In this document: positions 24,265 to 31,816 of the stretch, one piece after another | Numbering within the stretch: position 1 is the first letter of the stretch | Layout: each line of letters begins with the position of its first letter | NCBI GenBank assembly: GCA_023391835.1 | Contig: JAEWAE010000055.1 | Coordinates: 1 to 48,391, forward strand | DNA from: Bacillota bacterium | GTDB taxonomy: Bacteria > Bacillota > Clostridia > Oscillospirales > Ethanoligenentaceae | DNA: 48,391 bases | Reading direction: 5' to 3' | Notes under the pieces: generated by a model | Told to the model about the DNA's origin: nothing | Databases searched by the model: none | What the model saw: the letters and a program-made list of their open reading frames with translations, nothing else | Position numbers and translations under genes: made by a program

Positions 24265-25146
24265 TTGGGTTTCTGGAATTTTCGAGTCATCCGGAATTCC
24301 CGCTTTCGCCGGATGTTCTGGAGCCGTTTCAGCCGGCACCGGTTTTCGCTGGTCTGTCTGGGAGTGCTGGCCGTGCTGACACTGATGGCGGTGCTGGCCC
24401 CCGTGATCGCCCCCTATAAGCCGGACGCCATATCGGGCCCGTTTTCGAGCGCCCCTGACGGCCGTTTTTGGCTGGGCACCGATCAGGTCGGGCGGGATGA
24501 ATTCAGCCGCCTCCTTTACGGCACCCGCGTGTCACTGCTGGTGGGGCTGCTGGTCACGGTGATTTCCACGGCCATCGGGGTGCTGCTGGGGCTGATTTCC
24601 GGCTATTTCGGCGGCTGGCTGGATATGATCATCATGCGCTTCACCGATATGGTGATGTCTTTCCCATATATCCTGCTGGTGCTGGTGGCGGCGGCCATTT
24701 TCAAGCCCGGCATGTGGAATATCATCCTCATCTTAGGGCTCGTGGATTGGCCGGGTGTGGCCCGTTTGGTACGAGGCAGCACGCTCTCGCTGCGGGAAAC
24801 CAACTTTGTCAAAAGCGACCTGGTGGCCGGCATGCCCAAGCGGCATATCCTGCTTAGGGAGATCCTGCCCAACACGGTGGCGCCGATCCTCATCTATGCC
24901 ACGCTGGTGCTGGCCGGGTCGATGCTCGACGAGGCCGCGCTCAGTTTCCTGGGCATGGGGGTCCAGCCGCCGACGCCCAGCCTGGGCAATATGCTCAACG
25001 GCGCCCAGTCGCTGACGATTTTGACGGATAAGCCGTGGCTGTGGGTGCCGCCCGGCATCGTTATCATTCTGCTTGTCATGGCGATCAATTTTATCGGGGA
25101 TGCGCTGCGCGACACGCTCGACCCCACTTCCGCCGGTTCCCGGTGA
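24265..25146 (+). CDS. Oligopeptide ABC transporter permease (DppC type)
   Basis: Inner-membrane permease of 293 residues. It has the OppC_N segment (FWSRFSRHRFSLVCLGVLAV) before the first span, the family block HWLG-like RFWLGTDQVGRDEFSRLLYG, and the coupling loop VAGMPKRHILLREILPN. The motif DEAALSFLGMGVQPPTPSLG is diagnostic for DppC/OppC. Start is TTG 24265 after AAAGGAGGAG. Followed 52 bp later by the M20 peptidase gene. Confidence 0.92.
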   Translation: MGFWNFRVIRNSRFRRMFWSRFSRHRFSLVCLGVLAVLTLMAVLAPVIAPYKPDAISGPFSSAPDGRFWLGTDQVGRDEFSRLLYGTRVSLLVGLLVTVISTAIGVLLGLISGYFGGWLDMIIMRFTDMVMSFPYILLVLVAAAIFKPGMWNIILILGLVDWPGVARLVRGSTLSLRETNFVKSDLVAGMPKRHILLREILPNTVAPILIYATLVLAGSMLDEAALSFLGMGVQPPTPSLGNMLNGAQSLTILTDKPWLWVPPGIVIILLVMAINFIGDALRDTLDPTSAGSR

Positions 25147-25198
25147 CGGAGCCGGAACATGCGGGCATGTCGGCGCATAGACTGGAGGTGCGTTTTTC

Positions 25199-26308
25199 AT
25201 GATTCGTTCGCAGCGTCTGATTCAAAGCTTTTGCCGCCTGACGGCAATCGACAGCCCCTCTTTCGGCGAGAGGCAGATGGCGGATTACCTGACGGGCCGT
25301 CTGCGCGAGATGGGCTTCGCTGTCACGGAGGACGACGCGGGCCGCCGCTCCCACGGCACAGCGGGCAATCTTTTCGCCACGCTGCCGGGGGCAGGCGAGC
25401 CGCTTCTCTTCTCGGGCCATATGGATACGGTGGAGCCGGCCCGCGGCAAAAAGGCGGTCTGCCATGAGGACGGCACCATCACCAGCGACGGCACGACCGT
25501 GCTGGGGGCCGACGATGCGGCGGGCCTGGCCGTGCTGCTTGAAGCCGTCGCGTCCCTGCGGGAGGACGGCTCCGCTCACCGGCCGCTGGAGCTGCTTATC
25601 AGCATCGCGGAAGAGCCCTACGACCGGGGCAGCGAGCTTTTTGATTTCAGCCGCGTCCGCGCCCGGGAAGGCTACGTGCTCGACCTGGACGGCGCGGTGG
25701 GCCGGGCCGCTTACGCGGCGCCCAGCATCTGCGAATTTACGGTGGAAATCACCGGCAGATCCGCCCATGCGGGTTTCGCACCGGAAAAGGGCATTCACGC
25801 CATTGCGGCGGCCGCAAAGGCCATTGCCGCACTGCCCATTGGCCGTGTGGATTCGGAAACCACCTGCAACATCGGCCGCATCGAGGGCGGCACCGCTGCC
25901 AATATCGTGCCGGATCGCTGCCTGGTGCGGGGCGAGCTGCGCTCCTATTCCCATGAAACAGCCCGGCGTGTGTTCGATTCGGTGTCCTCCGTCTTTGCCC
26001 GGGCGGCGGCCGAGGTTGGCGCCGTAAGCCGGGTGCAGAGCCGTTTCGGCTGCCGCGCCTATGCCGTGCCCACGGATGACCCCGTCGTGTGCCGCTATCA
26101 GGCGGCCTGCCGGGAAAACGGCGTGGAGCCGCAGCTCATCCGCACTTTCGGCGGCAGCGACGCCAACCAGCTTTCCCAACACGGCGTGTGCTGCATCGTC
26201 ATCGCCAATGCCATGTTCCGCCCTCACACCTGTCAGGAATATACGACGGGTAAAGACCTGACCAAGGCGGCGGAAATCGTGCAGAGCCTGATGAGAAGCC
26301 GCCAATGA
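25199..26308 (+). CDS. M20 family metallopeptidase (tripeptidase PepT-like)
   Basis: Di-zinc aminopeptidase-type enzyme of 369 residues, cytoplasmic. Zinc and catalytic motifs: H74 and D76 in SGHMDTVEP, GADDAAGLAVLLEA (bridging Asp), E138-E139 in ISIAEEPYDRG (catalytic base and ligand), and late FRPHTCQEYTT with the last His. The dimerisation lid starts near EFTVEITGRSAHAGFAPEKG. Best fit is the PepT/PepT2 branch. Last gene of the oligopeptide operon, so it probably trims imported tripeptides or peptide-like compounds. ATG after TGGAGGTG. Confidence 0.88.
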   Translation: MIRSQRLIQSFCRLTAIDSPSFGERQMADYLTGRLREMGFAVTEDDAGRRSHGTAGNLFATLPGAGEPLLFSGHMDTVEPARGKKAVCHEDGTITSDGTTVLGADDAAGLAVLLEAVASLREDGSAHRPLELLISIAEEPYDRGSELFDFSRVRAREGYVLDLDGAVGRAAYAAPSICEFTVEITGRSAHAGFAPEKGIHAIAAAAKAIAALPIGRVDSETTCNIGRIEGGTAANIVPDRCLVRGELRSYSHETARRVFDSVSSVFARAAAEVGAVSRVQSRFGCRAYAVPTDDPVVCRYQAACRENGVEPQLIRTFGGSDANQLSQHGVCCIVIANAMFRPHTCQEYTTGKDLTKAAEIVQSLMRSRQ

Positions 26309-26313
26309 GGCCG

Positions 26314-26368
26314 GACCGTCGGCCGGGGATACGCCGCACCGGGCAGTCGATCCTTGCCGACGGTCTTT
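26314..26368 (+). terminator. Terminator of the oligopeptide operon
   Basis: Perfect 10-bp stem GACCGTCGGC/GCCGACGGTC (26314-26323 with 26356-26365), 32-base loop, then TTTGATTG. It ends only 14 bp before the CDF gene, so it may also act as an attenuator for that gene, for which no separate promoter is evident. Confidence 0.55.
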
Positions 26369-26382
26369 GATTGTGGGGCTAT

Positions 26383-27300
26383 ATGTATTTTTTAAAAGAA
26401 AAACTCAACGTCAAGCAAAAATATGAAAAACGTGGGCTCTGGTTTTCCACGTTTTCCAACGTGCTGTTCGTGATATTTGAGTTTGGCATTTCCTATCTGT
26501 CAAATTCCCGCGCGGTGCTGATCGACGGCATGTTCGACGGGGGCGAGACGATCCTGCTGGCCTTTTCGCTGTGGCTGACCAAATATCTCTATAAGCCCAT
26601 CAACGAAAAGCGCCCCATCGGTTATTCCAATCTGGAACCGTTCTATATGATCCTGAAAGGGCTGCTGTTTTTCCTGATCGCGGTGATGATGGTGTTCAGC
26701 AGCGTCCGGTCGTTTTTCACCGGCGGTTACTCGGTCAATCTGGATTATGTGTTTTATTTTGAAATGTGCGCCGGCGGGTACGGCCTTTTCGCCTATCTGC
26801 TGCTGCGCCGCATCAACCGCAAGGCCCGGTCGCAGATACTGGAACTGGAAATCAAGGAATGGATGTTCGACATCGTCGGCAGCCTGGGTACGGGGCTGGG
26901 ATTTTTCATCGCGCTGTTGGCACAGTTCACGCCTTTCCGGGCATCCGCGCACTATTTCGACCAGATACTTACGATCGCCATGGCGATCTACATTTTGCCG
27001 ACGCCGTTCAAGGCGATGAAATCCGGTTTCCAGGAGCTGTTTTTCCTCAGCCCCGGGGAAAAGATCCTGCAGCAGGTCAAGACGATCGCCGTGCGCGTGG
27101 CGGCGGAGCACGGCATCGACGAGGCACAGCTCGACTTCGACGTGGTCAAGACCGGCCGGCGACTGTGGATCAGCGTCTATATCGAGCCCAGGGGGGATTA
27201 TATCGACGTGCAGCTGCTCCGCCAGCTGCATACGGAGCTGGAGCGGCAGTATGTGTCGCTGGCGGATATCATCGACGTCGATATGATCCCGGATATTTAA
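26383..27300 (+). CDS. Cation diffusion facilitator family transporter
   Basis: Metal-cation/proton antiporter of 305 residues with a six-span membrane domain and a cytoplasmic C-terminal domain. Membrane metal-site candidates are AVLIDGMFDGGET in span 2 and EIKEWMFDIVGSLGTG in span 5. The more usual HxxxD of span 5 is replaced by E/D, so the metal may not be zinc; iron or manganese are alternatives. The soluble tail FDVVKTGRRLWISVYIEPRG resembles the ferredoxin-like CDF domain. ATG 26383 has GGGG six bases upstream; TTG 26371 is an alternative. It is 24 bp before a C39-like gene, probably co-transcribed. Confidence 0.85.
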   Translation: MYFLKEKLNVKQKYEKRGLWFSTFSNVLFVIFEFGISYLSNSRAVLIDGMFDGGETILLAFSLWLTKYLYKPINEKRPIGYSNLEPFYMILKGLLFFLIAVMMVFSSVRSFFTGGYSVNLDYVFYFEMCAGGYGLFAYLLLRRINRKARSQILELEIKEWMFDIVGSLGTGLGFFIALLAQFTPFRASAHYFDQILTIAMAIYILPTPFKAMKSGFQELFFLSPGEKILQQVKTIAVRVAAEHGIDEAQLDFDVVKTGRRLWISVYIEPRGDYIDVQLLRQLHTELERQYVSLADIIDVDMIPDI

Positions 27301-27324
27301 ATACGTGTGGTAAGGGTGAAGCCC

Positions 27325-27942
27325 ATGAAAATTCCATTGCGCTATCAACTGACCGAGTACGACTGCGGGCCGACTTCGGTGGAAAACGCCATCTCCTATC
27401 TGTTTGAGCGGGAGGAAGTGCCCCCGGTCATCGTCAAGCAGGTGATGCTTTCCTGTCTGGATTCGTTCAACGCCGCAGGGGAACTCGCAAAGGGCGGCAC
27501 GTCCCGCATGGCAATGAGTTTTCTGAGTGAATGGCTCAACCGGTACGGCCAGACGTTTCATTTTCCCATCCGATGCGAGAGTTTGACGGGCGAAGCCGTC
27601 CACGTCGACGCACAGGGGCGTATCATGCAGGGCCTTCGGGAAGGCGGAGTGGTTGTGCTGCGTCTGCGCTTCGACTGCTGGCACTATGTGCTCGTGACCG
27701 GCGCCGACTCCGAATGCGTGCATATTTTCGACCCGTATTACCGCGCCGAGCCGTTCGATACGCCCCTCATCCAGGTGATTCTCGACCGGCCCAAGCAGCT
27801 CAACCGCAAAGTGCCGTATGCCTTTCTGGATACGGAAGAGGACGGCATCTATGCGCTGGGGCCCAAGGTGGAGCGCGACGCCGTGATCCTGTTCCACACC
27901 GCGTCGGAAAAAGCACGGGCGTCGCAGCTTACCGTCGGATAA
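27325..27942 (+). CDS. C39-like cysteine-peptidase-fold protein
   Basis: Protein of 205 residues with the papain-like C39 layout: TEYDCGPTSVENAISYLF gives catalytic C14, CWHYVLVTGAD gives H120 and HIFDPYYR gives D136. In true C39 proteins this domain cleaves double-glycine leaders of exported peptides and is fused to an ABC transporter. Here it is stand-alone, has no signal peptide and no ABC partner in the window. The triad is complete, so peptidase, deamidase or transferase activity is possible. ATG 27325 follows AAGGGTG. Its pairing with the metal exporter is unexplained. Confidence 0.75.
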   Translation: MKIPLRYQLTEYDCGPTSVENAISYLFEREEVPPVIVKQVMLSCLDSFNAAGELAKGGTSRMAMSFLSEWLNRYGQTFHFPIRCESLTGEAVHVDAQGRIMQGLREGGVVVLRLRFDCWHYVLVTGADSECVHIFDPYYRAEPFDTPLIQVILDRPKQLNRKVPYAFLDTEEDGIYALGPKVERDAVILFHTASEKARASQLTVG

Positions 27943-27973
27943 GCGCCGGTGAGGTCGGCAGCCGTATATTTGA

Positions 27974-27999
27974 GCTCCGGCCACGGGCCGGAGCTTTTT
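27974..27999 (+). terminator. Terminator after the C39-like gene
   Basis: Perfect 9-10 bp stem GCTCCGGCC/GGCCGGAGC (27974-27982 with 27986-27994), three-base loop, then TTTTTG. Confidence 0.9.
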
Positions 28000-28031
28000 G
28001 CGTCCCAACTGCGGGAAAACCGCCCGGCATC

Positions 28032-28059
28032 TTGCAAAATCCGGTGGATTTGCTATGAT
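28032..28059 (+). promoter_or_regulatory. Promoter of the GH127 gene
   Basis: TTGCAA (28032-28037), 16 bp, TATGAT (28054-28059) with an extended TGC before the -10. Confidence 0.65.
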
Positions 28060-28115
28060 GGAAACAGCCGCGTCCTGTGCGGCACGTGCGTGTATGGACG
28101 AAAGGAGCAAACGGC

Positions 28116-29987
28116 ATGGCTCAGTTCCGATCAGTTCCCTTTAACCGGGTGGATATCACCGGGGGATTCTGGCAAAGTCGGCAGCAAATCAATGCGGATA
28201 CCACGCTCGACGGCATCCGGGAGCGTTTCCAGGCGACCGGGCGCTTCGACGCCTTCCGCTGTGACTGGAAGCCCGGAATGCCTCAGCAGCCGCACTATTT
28301 CTGGGATTCCGACATAGCCAAGTGGATCGAAGCGGCGTCGTATGTGATGGCGAAACGCCCCCGCCCGGAATGGGAACGGGTGATCGACGAGATCGTGGAT
28401 CGTATCGAGGCCCATCAGCAGCCGGACGGCTATTTCAATATCTGGTACACAGTGGTCGAGCCGGGCAAACGGTGGAGCGACCGCACCCATCATGAGCTGT
28501 ATTGCGCCGGGCATCTGATCGAGGCCGCGGTCGCTTACGACCAGGCGACGGGCAAGGATAAATTTCTGCGGCTCATGTGCCGGTATGCCGACTATATCGA
28601 GCGCGTCTTCGCAAAAGGAGAGTCCGCGGCCTTCCTCACGCCCGGGCATGAGGAAATCGAGCTGGCGCTGGTGAAGCTCTATCGCCGCACGGGCGAGGAT
28701 CGCTATCTGGAGCTCAGCCGCCTGTTTATCGACCGGCGCGGCCACGGCACGCCCGGCTTTCAGGATGGATGGGCAAACCTGCGGTATGCGCAGGACCATC
28801 TGCCCGTGAGGGAGCAGACCACGGCGGAGGGCCATGCGGTGCGTGCCGTCTATCTTTACAGCGGGATGGCGGACATTGCCCGCGAAACGGGTGACGATTC
28901 GCTGACAGATGCCTGCCGGGCCATATTCCGCAACATCGTCGGCCGGCGGATGTATATCACGGGGGGCATCGGCTCTTCCAGTGCGGGCGAGGCGTTTACG
29001 GTCGACTACGATCTGCCCAATCTGACGGCTTACGCCGAAACCTGCGCCGCCATCGGCCTGGCCTTCTTTGCCCGGCGGATGCTTTTGCTCGAGGCGGATT
29101 CCGTCTATGCGGATACGGTGGAGCGGGCCATGTATAACGGGATTCTTTCGGGCGTGTCGCTCGACGGCCGGGCTTTCTTTTACGAGAACCCGCTGGAAAT
29201 CGACCCGCGGCTGCTTTGCCGGGATGTGTCCGTCCGGGACCCGGCCGTCCGCTTTCCCTCCGACCACCGGCAGGAGGTTTTCAGCTGTTCCTGCTGCCCG
29301 CCGAACCTGGCCCGGTTTATTGCCTCCGTGGGCGATTTCCTCTATACCTGCGGCGAAGACACCGTGTTTGTCCATCAGTATATGCCCAGCCGGGCCGCGC
29401 TGACCGTGGGCGGTGCGGCGGCGGAGATCCGGCAGGAAACATCCTACCCCGCCGACGGCCGGGTGAAGATCACGGTGACGGGGCTGAAGGGGCGCAAAAT
29501 CGCCGTGCGCATTCCCGGCTGGTGCCAAAGTGCCGCCGTCCGGGTCAACGGCGGAGCGACCGGCTATGCGGCGCAAAAAGGCTACGCGTATCTTGTCTGC
29601 CCCTCCGACCCGACCGTGGTGGAGCTGGATTTTGCCATGGGGCCGGTGTGCATGCAGGCGGACCCACGGGTGCAGGCGGATGCGGGGCGCGTCGCCCTGC
29701 AGCGCGGGCCGCTGGTCTATTGCCTGGAGGCGGTGGATAACGGCCCCCTCCTGCGCAGCATCACGCTGGACCCGGCCGGCGCCTTCACCGAGCAGTATGA
29801 CCCCCGTTTCGGTGCGGTCGTCATCCATGCCTCAGGGTACCGGCGGGATGCCGAGCCGGGCATGCGGCTTTATCAGCCGGCCGCCGGGCCGGGGCGCAAA
29901 ATCCCGCTCACCTTCATCCCGTATTACGCCTTTGCCAACCGGGGCGAAAGCGAAATGCTCGTCTGGGTGAATACGGCCGCCGGGTAA
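28116..29987 (+). CDS. Glycoside hydrolase family 127, beta-L-arabinofuranosidase
   Basis: Cytoplasmic enzyme of 623 residues (no signal peptide) removing beta-L-arabinofuranose, known from HypBA1 acting on hydroxyproline-linked arabinans. The active site is fully conserved: acid/base E292 (SSAGEAFT), zinc ligands E308 and C310 (AYAETC), and the double cysteine C393-C394 in SCSCCPPNLAR that gives the unusual cysteine nucleophile. The 16-residue spacing between E292 and E308 equals that of HypBA1 E322/E338. The N-terminal (alpha/alpha)6 barrel is followed by beta-sandwich domains from about residue 420. ATG 28116 follows AAAGGAG. Monocistronic; it fits a plant-glycan diet. Confidence 0.92.
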   Translation: MAQFRSVPFNRVDITGGFWQSRQQINADTTLDGIRERFQATGRFDAFRCDWKPGMPQQPHYFWDSDIAKWIEAASYVMAKRPRPEWERVIDEIVDRIEAHQQPDGYFNIWYTVVEPGKRWSDRTHHELYCAGHLIEAAVAYDQATGKDKFLRLMCRYADYIERVFAKGESAAFLTPGHEEIELALVKLYRRTGEDRYLELSRLFIDRRGHGTPGFQDGWANLRYAQDHLPVREQTTAEGHAVRAVYLYSGMADIARETGDDSLTDACRAIFRNIVGRRMYITGGIGSSSAGEAFTVDYDLPNLTAYAETCAAIGLAFFARRMLLLEADSVYADTVERAMYNGILSGVSLDGRAFFYENPLEIDPRLLCRDVSVRDPAVRFPSDHRQEVFSCSCCPPNLARFIASVGDFLYTCGEDTVFVHQYMPSRAALTVGGAAAEIRQETSYPADGRVKITVTGLKGRKIAVRIPGWCQSAAVRVNGGATGYAAQKGYAYLVCPSDPTVVELDFAMGPVCMQADPRVQADAGRVALQRGPLVYCLEAVDNGPLLRSITLDPAGAFTEQYDPRFGAVVIHASGYRRDAEPGMRLYQPAAGPGRKIPLTFIPYYAFANRGESEMLVWVNTAAG

Positions 29988-30126
29988 CACGGGACGGCTC
30001 CGAAATGGTTTTGTATGCAGGGTATTTGTCTTTCGCACGGTCTGAAAAGCTTCCCGCCGGCAGGTCGAAGCCTGTCAGCGAATTTCCATTCTCTGCACTC
30101 ATTTGAATTCACCTGCTTTCCATATA
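29988..30126. other. Intergenic region without clear features
   Basis: No convincing terminator for the GH127 gene. Only a weak CAGG/CCTG repeat near 30060-30077 is visible. Composition becomes AT-rich toward the next promoter. Confidence 0.4.
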
Positions 30127-30154
30127 TTGAAAACAATGTTAATGATGCTATAAT
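30127..30154 (+). promoter_or_regulatory. Strong promoter of the SHOCT gene
   Basis: TTGAAA (30127-30132), 16 bp, perfect TATAAT (30149-30154) with TGC extension. It is among the strongest-looking promoters in the window and indicates an independent, probably constitutive unit. Confidence 0.8.
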
Positions 30155-30194
30155 GATACCAGCCTATAAAAATACGACATGAGAAGGGATCTTT

Positions 30195-31259
30195 ATGGCG
30201 GAAGCACGAACCTATCTCACGGATGAGCTGGAACAGAAAGAGGCCAAAAAAATAGCATCGTTTTTGTTTCGGTCGGTAATCGACAGCAAGGAAGAGATCA
30301 TAGCCATTTTCGGCTATGCCGGGATGATGGGATGCGCCTGCCTAATCTCTACCCGCGACCTTTTGCTTTATTTCAGTAATGCTTCCATGCGGCCGCAACA
30401 GGCGGCGATCCTCTACAGCGATCTGATCGGCGCCGCGGTAAAATCCGAAGGGAAAAATCCCATCCTCTGCCTGACGACTCAGGACGGTAAAGAAACCACT
30501 ATCCGCATCAAAGCCTCCGCAGAAGAAACAAACAAGATGGCTGCATTTATACAGGGATATCAAACCGAAGGGGCCGCATTTATCGCCCAGCAGATGCAGG
30601 CTGACCCGGATTATGCCTGGAAAATTGATGCCGTTCATCAAGGTAAAAATCTTAAAAACGCTGCGATTGACAAAAAAGCATCTATAAGAGTGTCTATAAA
30701 TCAAGAGAAAAGCAAAGCCAAGGAAATCGAGATAAAAGACAAGCACCAAATAAAAGAGATGGAGATTCACAATAAATATGCGGCTATCCGTCAACGCGAC
30801 GAAGAAAAAATCAATCGAATTGCCGCTTCCCGTTCCATTTCCCATTACACTCTGGACTACTGCGGCGGTCTGCCTGGGCTTGAAGCCGCGCCCGTCAAAA
30901 TCACGGTCAACAGCCGGGAACAGGTGCTGGAGATTGCACCGCAAGGTGCCCCTGAGATACGCATCCCGTTTTCCGACATTCACGGCTCCCAGGTGACCAC
31001 AGACACAGAGATTCCGCCCGATGATGTAAAGAATGAATACACCTATTTGCTGCATATTGCCTGCACCTACAGTGGGAGCGAGACGGAAATCATCTTTTCC
31101 CATCGGCAGAAGCAGAACGCCACGGTGGACCCTATCGCCCAGATGAATTATGCTATGGAGCATATCGGCGAAAAAATCACCGAATATCAGGCGCACAACG
31201 CCAAATACGACCAGCGGGCGCAGGAGCTGGCGGTCGAGCGGGAGCGTCTGCTCGCCTAG
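30195..31259 (+). CDS. Unknown two-domain coiled-coil protein, SHOCT tail cut by TAG
   Basis: Gene of unknown function. Up to the first TAG it encodes 354 residues: a mixed alpha/beta N-terminal domain (about 1-135, reminiscent of bacterial PH-like domains), a charged coiled coil (about 160-205, INQEKSKAKEIEIKDKHQIK), a beta-rich domain (about 212-315) and a second coiled coil (about 320-354, AQELAVERERLLA). No signal peptide or membrane segment. The same frame continues beyond TAG into a SHOCT motif (see 31260-31457). The gene is visibly less GC-rich than its neighbours (about half GC in places), uses AAA and ATA codons more, and is flanked by its own promoter and terminator, all consistent with horizontal acquisition. 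Start ATG follows GAGAAGGGATC. Confidence 0.75.
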   Translation: MAEARTYLTDELEQKEAKKIASFLFRSVIDSKEEIIAIFGYAGMMGCACLISTRDLLLYFSNASMRPQQAAILYSDLIGAAVKSEGKNPILCLTTQDGKETTIRIKASAEETNKMAAFIQGYQTEGAAFIAQQMQADPDYAWKIDAVHQGKNLKNAAIDKKASIRVSINQEKSKAKEIEIKDKHQIKEMEIHNKYAAIRQRDEEKINRIAASRSISHYTLDYCGGLPGLEAAPVKITVNSREQVLEIAPQGAPEIRIPFSDIHGSQVTTDTEIPPDDVKNEYTYLLHIACTYSGSETEIIFSHRQKQNATVDPIAQMNYAMEHIGEKITEYQAHNAKYDQRAQELAVERERLLA

Positions 31260-31457
31260 CGGTCCGGGCAGGTGGCGGAAATTCGGAATCTCTTTTCCGG
31301 CGGCAGCCCGGCCGTCCAGCCGGCGGCGCCTCAGCCGGCCGTTGCACCGACCGCCGACCCCACTGAAACCATTAAAAAATACAAAGAGCTGCTCGACTAG
31401 GGCATATTGACGCAGGAAGAATTCGATACCAAAAAGAAACAACTGCTTGGGTTGTAA
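31260..31457 (+). other. In-frame continuation with SHOCT domain and second TAG
   Basis: Directly after TAG (codon 355, 31257-31259) the same frame reads 46 residues: RSGQVAEIRNLF, a Pro/Ala linker, then ETIKKYKELLD. A second TAG is codon 402 (31398-31400), then GILTQEEFDTKKKQLLGL and TAA (31455-31457). The last 28 codons form a textbook SHOCT motif, in which the residue between LLD and GIL is variable and often Gln, Lys or Ala. If both TAGs are decoded, the product is 420 residues. If not, the gene is truncated at 354. CAG-to-TAG at both sites is the simplest origin. There is no good internal start for a separate small gene. Confidence 0.7.
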
Positions 31458-31486
31458 AAAGTGCGCTTTTGAAAAATGATAGGCAT

Positions 31487-31523
31487 GCGGCCTCCGCCCC
31501 GGTCTGGGGCGGAGGCCGCTTTG
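31487..31523 (+). terminator. Terminator after the SHOCT gene
   Basis: Perfect 14-bp stem (31487-31500 with 31506-31519, core GGCCTCCGCCCC), five-base loop, then TTTG. It lies 30 bp after the TAA at 31455, not after the first TAG, which suggests the real gene end is the TAA. Confidence 0.85.
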
Positions 31524-31648
31524 CAAATCCAGCCATTCCGGCAGACCGGTCGGAAAAGCGGCGCCCCCCGCCGGAAGGCCCCACCCCATCGCGTGTTTGG
31601 CACAGACCGGTCATCGACTGCATCCTCGGTCGGCAGGCCGTTTGGCCC
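31524..31648. other. Intergenic region, nothing recognised
   Basis: Between the terminator and the alcohol dehydrogenase promoter. No ribosome site with a coding frame, and no structured element I recognise. Confidence 0.4.
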
Positions 31649-31677
31649 TTGCTTTCCGCCTCGGGCCGGGCTACAAT
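31649..31677 (+). promoter_or_regulatory. Promoter of the alcohol dehydrogenase gene
   Basis: TTGCTT (31649-31654), 17 bp, TACAAT (31672-31677). Leader of about 130 bases. Confidence 0.65.
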
Positions 31678-31816
31678 AAAATAGAAGGATACGGGGATGC
31701 CGTTGTCTCCCCGTGAATCGGCCGGAGCGCTTGGCCATCCCTCCGCATGTGCGGCCTTGCCGTGCGTGCGGGGTCTGCCCGTCATAAAATGCCCGCCGCA
31801 AAAAGGAGTTTGCCGC

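Noticed and set aside
31469..31684. Small open frame after the SHOCT gene.
   Set aside because: It spans the terminator hairpin, is Arg/Pro-rich, and has no ribosome site.
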